Assembly (NCBI RefSeq): GCF_003818115.1
Contig: NZ_RPOI01000016.1
Span: forward strand, 124,001-188,000
Source of the DNA: Citrobacter youngae
GTDB lineage: Bacteria; Pseudomonadota; Gammaproteobacteria; Enterobacterales; Enterobacteriaceae
DNA: 64,000 bases
Reading direction: 5' to 3'
The notes under the pieces were generated by a model. The model was not told the DNA's origin, did not search any database, and worked only from the letters and a program-made list of their open reading frames with translations. Positions within the stretch are counted from its first letter, which is position 1. Each line of letters starts with the position of its first letter. A program made the translations under genes and the position numbers. This document shows, piece after piece, positions 59,298 through 64,000 of this stretch.

Positions 59298-59563
59298 TGT
59301 GATACAAACCTCACTGTATTCTTGTTTATTTCGCATTTAAGCGATACAAATCTCGCCTTTAGCATAGTTTATACGTGTTTTGATGAAACTAATACCGAGT
59401 TTTTTGATTTTGCGAAGTTCATTCAAAACTAATGATTGCAGAGCGCATTGAGGTGCATGATTTTGCATTCATTCCTGGAAATTTGTCGAATGCTTCAAAA
59501 CCATGCGTAGCGCCAGCTCACAGGTCAACTCATCTGCATTAAAACCGCCTCATCAAGCGCGCA
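59298..59563. other. promoter region of the ietAS unit
   Basis: AT-rich sequence upstream of the leftward ietA must contain its promoter, but I see no strong -35/-10 pair. The AT-rich part ends before the GC-rich cos segment at about 59510, which marks the right border of the cargo. Confidence 0.45.
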
Positions 59564-59582
59564 GGCGAGGCGGGGATAGCAC
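59564..59582. other. P2-type cos site
   Basis: GGCGAGGCGGGGATAGCAC differs at one position from the 19-base P2 cohesive end (GGCGAGGCGGGGAAAGCAC) as I recall. It lies just right of the cargo region and left of gene Q, as in P2. Confidence 0.85.
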
Positions 59583-59748
59583 TGCGCGCCAGAGGCGGTG
59601 ACAGCATTTAATTTAATGCGCCTGTGGGCGTCGTGACGGCGCTGATGCTTTGCCGGTCTGCGATGATGTGTTCGTGGGATTGTGCGGCGTGTGGTGTATC
59701 TGAGGCTGTCAGGGATGAGGCCGCCCTGAGGCGGCAATTTTTGCGCGG
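59583..59748. other. cos-Q spacer with hairpin
   Basis: The spacer between cos and the Q stop contains a GCCGCC-CTGA-GGCGGC hairpin (59720-59735) followed rightward by AATTTTT. It may be a terminator or packaging-related; no gene is visible. Confidence 0.45.
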
Positions 59749-60765
59749 TTACTCTGATTCGAGGCTGTAATCTTTAAAGCGGATCACCTCCATTCCGAGC
59801 CAGTCGTTAATCTCTTTAAAACGCTCCTGCAACGGGGTCAGTTCGTTACGCACAAATACTCGTGCCACCTTCTCAACATCCCCCATTGAGCCAATATTTT
59901 CCGGCTTGCCGCCCATGAGCTGGAACGGTACGCGGTGCGCATCGAGCAGGTCAGCAGCGCTCACCTTTTTGATATTGAAAAAGTCATCTTTCGTGGCGAC
60001 CTCACTCAGCGGCACTATCTTGATGCCATCAGGTTTCCCGTTGGGCGCGTAGAAAAACAGGTTTTTAAAATTCCCGAGTCCCTTTGAATCACGCATTGCT
60101 GAACGCAGCGATTCGACGTCAGTGCTGCTTTGCGCTGCGTCGGTGACGTACATGATGTAACCCGCGTGCGCGCCATTCTGGTAATACTTGCGACGAAACA
60201 GGGTGGCGGATTCATTCAGCCAGGCGGAATTGAGTGCGCTCAGGTATTCCGGCATGCCGTAAAGCTCCTGATTGATATCAGGCTCCAGCAGGTGAAACAC
60301 CGAGCCGGGTGCGAACTGGTGCGGGTTGTTAAAGCTTGATATGTACCAGTAAACGCCATCCTCGACACCACGACGGGTATATTTTGCCGGTGTTGTTTCC
60401 AGTTTCAAAAGCTGGCCGGTAACGCTCATGCGCTTCTCAAGATAGCCGTTGGCAAAGACCAGATAATCCAGCACGAGGCGGCTGAAATCCTGACGCGACA
60501 GGAGCGGGTGCGGGATGTAGGTGCTCGTCAGGATATTTCGTTTCACGTAAATCGGCGAGCTGTGATGCACGGCGGCGCGCAGGCTTTTTGCCAGACCTGA
60601 GAAGTTGACCGGCGGCTCGTACCACTTACCGTTATTGATGCACTCGACATAATCGAGGATATCGCGGCGATCCAGAACGGCTGAAGGCTCGCCAAAGGTG
60701 AACGCCTCCATTTTCTGCGGTGTGCTGGCAGTCGTTGTGGCGGGTTTCTTCTGTTGTTTTTTCAT
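59749..60765 (-). CDS. Q: P2 portal protein Q
   Basis: 338 residues from the ATG at 60765 (MKKQQKKPATT); upstream in-frame codons overlap gene P and are ignored. P2 Q is 344 residues. It belongs to the PBSX/P2 portal family with segments EYLSALNSAWLNESATLFRRKYYQNGAHAGYI and GKPENIGSMGDVEKVARVFVRNEL. The portal ring is where DNA enters the prohead. It lies one base after the stop of P in the leftward operon. Confidence 0.94.
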   Translation of the reverse strand: MKKQQKKPATTTASTPQKMEAFTFGEPSAVLDRRDILDYVECINNGKWYEPPVNFSGLAKSLRAAVHHSSPIYVKRNILTSTYIPHPLLSRQDFSRLVLDYLVFANGYLEKRMSVTGQLLKLETTPAKYTRRGVEDGVYWYISSFNNPHQFAPGSVFHLLEPDINQELYGMPEYLSALNSAWLNESATLFRRKYYQNGAHAGYIMYVTDAAQSSTDVESLRSAMRDSKGLGNFKNLFFYAPNGKPDGIKIVPLSEVATKDDFFNIKKVSAADLLDAHRVPFQLMGGKPENIGSMGDVEKVARVFVRNELTPLQERFKEINDWLGMEVIRFKDYSLESE

Positions 60766-60766
60766 G

Positions 60767-62536
60767 TCAGTTAATATCCAGAATTGACGTTGAATGCATA
60801 CCACTACCGGCGGAAAGCGGCTCGTTTAACAGGGCGTGCATAGTTGCCCATGCGATGTCTGCGTGGCTGGCCTCTTCGCTGCGGCTGGCCTCATAGGTGG
60901 AGCTGCGCCCGCTGCTGGTCATGGTTTTACGGATAGCCATAAATGATTGTGTGATATCGGTTGCCCCGGCGTCGTATTCCAGACATCCGCGTCTGATGGT
61001 GTCTTTCGCTTTCAGCACCATCGCGGTTTTCATTTCCGGTGTGTAGCGAATGGCGCGTGCCGCCGGGAAGAACGAGCGCACGAGCTGGTAAACACCCTGG
61101 CCGATGCCGGTCGCATCGATGCCGATATACTCGACGCAGTATTTTTCGGTCAGCTCGCGTATGGCCCCGGCCTGCGTCGCAAAATCCATGCCTTTCCACT
61201 GGTGACGCTCAAGGATGCGGAACTTGCCACCGGCAACCAGCGGCGGAGCCAGTACCGCGCAGCCTGCGCTGTCGCCGGTGTGTGACGGGTCATAGCCAAT
61301 CCACACCGGACGCCAGTTAAACGGACGGTCGGAAAACGGCTCGAAGTCCTCCCATTCTTCCATCGCATCAACCATGCAGCGCTGCAGCTCCTCGAACGGG
61401 AATACCGACGCTTTGTCGTCGACAAACTCACACATGAAGAGGTTGCGGAAATCATCGGCGCTGTTTTCCTGTTTCAGCTGATCCAGATTAAACAGCGTGC
61501 ATCCCCCGGCGAGCGCGTCCTCGATGGTGACAATCTGCCGCCACTGACCGTCCGGGCACAGCACGCCCCCGGCCAGCGCTTTATGACTGATATCGATGTC
61601 GACACACTCGGCAGCGCTGCTGCGTCCCCGGTTAAACAGCTCACCTGACCAGAACGGATAAGCGCCATGTGCCAGCGTCGAGGGGGTTGAAAAATAGGTG
61701 GTGCGCAGGTGGGACTGTGACGCCATCCCCGAGGCGACTTTGCGCAGTTTCTGAAAGTTGGGGATCCAGAAGATTTCATCAACATACAGGTCGCCGTTAT
61801 GGCTCTGCGCCGTGTTGGAGTTGGTCCCGAGAAAAATCAGCTCTGCGCCATTGTTACCGATGACAATCGGGTCGCCTGACAGGTCGACGTCGACCATGCG
61901 GGCAAAGGCGATGATGTACTTTCGGAACACGTAAGCCTGCGTCTTACTGGCTGACAAAAATATCTGGTTTTGCCCGGTTTTCAGGGCGCGCAACAATGAC
62001 TCGCGGGCAAAGTAAAATGTGGCGCCAATCTGGCGCGATTTGAGGATGTGGCGAATACGGTGCGCGATACCGGCCTTGTGCCAGTTGAGCTGATACTCAA
62101 AGGACTGATCGAAGAAAATCTCTTCGAGCTTTTCGATGGCCTCATCGCTGAAAAAATTACGTTTTGGCTTGCGGCGATCGCCTTTGTTGCGGCTGGCAAT
62201 GTTGGGGTTTAAATCTGCCTCGTTTCCGGTCTGGCCGTAGCGGCTGACGCGTGCGAGCCGTTCCATCTGGCGTGACAGAAAATCAGCGACCTTGAAGTCA
62301 TGCGGCGTGAGGTCAGGCTTTGCATAAAGCTGAATCAGGCGCGCTTCAAGCGTGGATTCCACGCGGTTAAGCGGGGCGGTTTCCTCCCACCCGTCACGCT
62401 GTTTCCAGCTCTGCACGGTCGGGCGCTTGACCTGCAGCGTGTCGGCGATTTGTGGCACGGAAAACCCCTGCCAGAACAGCAGGCGCGCCTGTCGTCGTGG
62501 GTCGTGCAAAAGGGAGAGGTCAGTCGAAATGGTCAT
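60767..62536 (-). CDS. P: P2 large terminase subunit P
   Basis: 589 residues (P2 P is 590). An N-terminal HTH (FSVPQIADTLQVKRPTVQSWK, residues ~26-46) is followed by the packaging ATPase with a Walker-A-like ILKSRQIGATF (~164-174) and a C-terminal nuclease domain with WIGYDPSHTGDSAG and YIGIDATGIGQG. It cuts cos and drives DNA packaging with the small subunit M, which lies beyond the window. It is divergent from O. Confidence 0.95.
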   Translation of the reverse strand: MTISTDLSLLHDPRRQARLLFWQGFSVPQIADTLQVKRPTVQSWKQRDGWEETAPLNRVESTLEARLIQLYAKPDLTPHDFKVADFLSRQMERLARVSRYGQTGNEADLNPNIASRNKGDRRKPKRNFFSDEAIEKLEEIFFDQSFEYQLNWHKAGIAHRIRHILKSRQIGATFYFARESLLRALKTGQNQIFLSASKTQAYVFRKYIIAFARMVDVDLSGDPIVIGNNGAELIFLGTNSNTAQSHNGDLYVDEIFWIPNFQKLRKVASGMASQSHLRTTYFSTPSTLAHGAYPFWSGELFNRGRSSAAECVDIDISHKALAGGVLCPDGQWRQIVTIEDALAGGCTLFNLDQLKQENSADDFRNLFMCEFVDDKASVFPFEELQRCMVDAMEEWEDFEPFSDRPFNWRPVWIGYDPSHTGDSAGCAVLAPPLVAGGKFRILERHQWKGMDFATQAGAIRELTEKYCVEYIGIDATGIGQGVYQLVRSFFPAARAIRYTPEMKTAMVLKAKDTIRRGCLEYDAGATDITQSFMAIRKTMTSSGRSSTYEASRSEEASHADIAWATMHALLNEPLSAGSGMHSTSILDIN

Positions 62537-62702
62537 GGTTTCCTCGTGTCAGTGAATACGGGGCAAGGCTAAGGAAATAGCGGGGCATTATCGCTAACCC
62601 CCTGTTGTATCAGGGATCGCACGTCTGCAAGCGGTGGCTGATGCGGGGCGGAGTCGGGAAACTACACCCGAACCGAAAACCCAACATCAGGACACCTGAA
62701 CA
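62537..62702. promoter_or_regulatory. divergent late promoter region P/Q and O-N
   Basis: This 166-base gap between the leftward PQ and rightward ON operons must hold both late promoters. In P2 they are activated by Ogr. A partial Ogr-type dyad is possible around 62600-62620, but I cannot place it firmly. Confidence 0.4.
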
Positions 62703-63557
62703 ATGGCAAAGAAAGTTTCTAAATGGTTTCGCATCGGCGTCGAGGGTGACACCTGCGATGGCCGTGTCATTAACGGCGATGACATTCAGGACATGGCGGA
62801 TACCTTTGACCCGCGTGTCTACGGTTGCCGTATTAACCTCGAACACATCAAAAGCCTCTGGCCTGACAGTCCGTTTAAACGCTATGGCGACGTGACCGAA
62901 GTGAAAGCGGAAATCATCAGTGATGACTCTGCGCTGAACGGCAAAAAAGCGCTGTTTGGCAAGATTGCACCGCTTGATGAACTGATGAGCATGGTGCGTG
63001 CCGGTCAGAAGGTTTACACCTCGATGGAAATTCGCCCGAATTTCTCCAACACCGGTAAATGTTATCTCGTTGGCCTTGCTGTAACCGATGACCCGGCAAG
63101 CCTCGGTACGGAATATCTCGAATTCTGCAGCCGTGCTGCGCAGAACCCGCTCGCCGGTAAAAAAGACCAGCCGGGCGACCTCTTCTCGGTGGCCTCCCTT
63201 GCTGAGCTGGAATTCGAGGATGTTCCCGACTCCATGCTCAACAGCCTGACCGATAAGGTCAAATCGATTTTTAGCCGCAAACAGGTCAGCGATGACGCCC
63301 GTCTTGCTGATGTGCATGAAGCGGTGACCGCCGTCTCTGAGCAGGTACAGACCAACCTGACCGCCACCGAAACGCGCGTCAGTGAGCTGGAAACCGCCTT
63401 TGCACAGCTAAAGCAGGACGTGACCAGCCAGACCACGCAAAGCGCGCAGGCGCTTAATGCCCTGAAAAGCTCCCTCGATAACACCGAAAGCTATCGCCAG
63501 CCGCGCCGCGAGAAATCGAAAGGCGGGGCGGGTGACGAGCTGCTGACCAACTGCTGA
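62703..63557 (+). CDS. O: P2 scaffold and prohead protease O
   Basis: 284 residues, the P2 gpO length. The N-terminal protease has the known triad of P2 O at exactly the same positions: Asp19, His48 and Ser107 (DTCDGR, LEHIK, TSMEI). The C-terminal half is the helical scaffold region rich in Ala, Gln and Glu. It cleaves itself and the capsid protein N during head maturation. It precedes N in the rightward head operon. Confidence 0.95.
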   Translation: MAKKVSKWFRIGVEGDTCDGRVINGDDIQDMADTFDPRVYGCRINLEHIKSLWPDSPFKRYGDVTEVKAEIISDDSALNGKKALFGKIAPLDELMSMVRAGQKVYTSMEIRPNFSNTGKCYLVGLAVTDDPASLGTEYLEFCSRAAQNPLAGKKDQPGDLFSVASLAELEFEDVPDSMLNSLTDKVKSIFSRKQVSDDARLADVHEAVTAVSEQVQTNLTATETRVSELETAFAQLKQDVTSQTTQSAQALNALKSSLDNTESYRQPRREKSKGGAGDELLTNC

Positions 63558-63618
63558 CAGACCTGCCGGGTGCGTGTCGCCCGGCCTGATGCCCCTTTTT
63601 AGAAAAACAGGAATAACA

Positions 63619-64000
63619 ATGCGTAAAGATACCCGCTTTAAATTCAATGCTTACCTGTCCCGCGTGGCGGAGCTGAATGGCGTCGACACCGACGACGTGG
63701 CAAAAAAATTCACCGTTGAGCCGTCCGTGACGCAGACCCTGATGACCACCCTGCAGGCGTCATCCGCGTTTCTGACCAAAATTAATATCGTGCCGGTCGA
63801 CGAGCTGAAAGGCGAAAAGGTAGGGGTTGGCGTCAACGGCACGATTGCGAGCACCACGGACACCGCCGCCGATGACGAGCGTAAGACTGCTGATTTCACT
63901 GCGCTCGAATCCAACAAATACGAATGCGCGCAAATCAACTTTGATTTCCATATTCGTTACAAACAGCTCGACCTGTGGGCGCGTTTCCAGGACTTTCAGA
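63619..64000 (+). CDS. N: P2 major capsid protein N, 5' part
   Basis: Starts with MRKDTRFKFNAYLSRVAE behind AGGAATAAC and matches P2 gpN for the 127 residues visible. The rest lies beyond the window edge. gpN is the T=7 head shell protein, processed to N* by gpO. Confidence 0.95.
   Translation, partial: MRKDTRFKFNAYLSRVAELNGVDTDDVAKKFTVEPSVTQTLMTTLQASSAFLTKINIVPVDELKGEKVGVGVNGTIASTTDTAADDERKTADFTALESNKYECAQINFDFHIRYKQLDLWARFQDFQ

Noticed and set aside
59336-59748. Small gene in the cos region
   Set aside because: Only a short frame without ribosome-binding site is open; cos and packaging sequence explain the conserved part.
62590-62625. Ogr-binding dyad (TGT-N12-ACA) in the P-O late promoter region
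   Set aside because: Only a one-mismatch version could be found by eye; not firm enough to annotate as a site.

Overview
The window is chromosomal DNA of an enterobacterium close to Escherichia, Salmonella and Citrobacter. Almost every core gene has a near-identical E. coli K-12 counterpart (agp, yccJ, wrbA, ymdF, rutR, putA, putP, efeUOB, phoH, the art genes, ybjP to clpA), but several gene-order differences make E. coli unlikely. A Citrobacter-like genome is my best guess; this is an inference from gene order and general sequence feel, not a database result.

Layout. (1) 145-5104 is a five-gene operon: a DUF2318 membrane protein, two FtsX/MacB-type permeases, an ABC ATPase and a thioredoxin-like lipoprotein. 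This set is known downstream of fetMP / Cj1658-p19 iron-uptake genes, which would lie left of the window. (2) 5129-7236 holds a small double-HTH protein, a TauE/SafE exporter and an ArsR-type regulator. (3) 7325-22956 follows the K-12 order agp, yccJ, wrbA, ymdF, rutR, putA/putP, efeUOB, phoH. The rutA-G operon is missing, a DMT transporter stands in its place, and putP carries a one-base frameshift. (4) At about 23 kb synteny jumps: the K-12 block artJMQIP, ybjP, ybjQ, amiD, ybjS, ybjT, ltaE, poxB, hcr, hcp, lysO, aqpZ, ybjD, ybjX, macAB, cspD, clpS, clpA (23134-49363) directly follows phoH, although the two blocks are far apart in K-12. Three 127-bp ERIC elements and two REP clusters lie in this block. 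(5) 49462 to the right edge is a P2-family prophage cut off by the window end: attL core, int, immunity repressor C, cox, early genes, replication genes B and A, a cargo region, cos, then late genes Q and P (leftward) and O and N (rightward, N incomplete).

The cargo region (54639-59563) sits between A and cos/Q, the position of tin and old in P2 and a known hotspot for anti-phage genes. It carries two independent AT-rich units. One is a rightward two-gene unit with its own promoter and terminator, encoding a 75-residue charged protein and a 254-residue three-helix membrane protein that I do not recognise. The other is a leftward pair, an AAA+ ATPase with a C-terminal HTH and a subtilisin-like protease with an intact triad, which matches the IetAS defence/toxin-antitoxin family. 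The unrecognised two-gene unit is the best candidate for an undescribed system.

How the genes work together: putA/putP handle proline catabolism under PutA control; efeUOB imports iron; artJ/artPIQM imports arginine; poxB-ltaE-ybjT-ybjS and hcp-hcr belong to stationary-phase and nitrosative-stress physiology; macAB exports macrolides and peptides; clpS and clpA form the N-degron protease adaptor and unfoldase pair. The P2 genes form a largely intact lysogen as far as visible.
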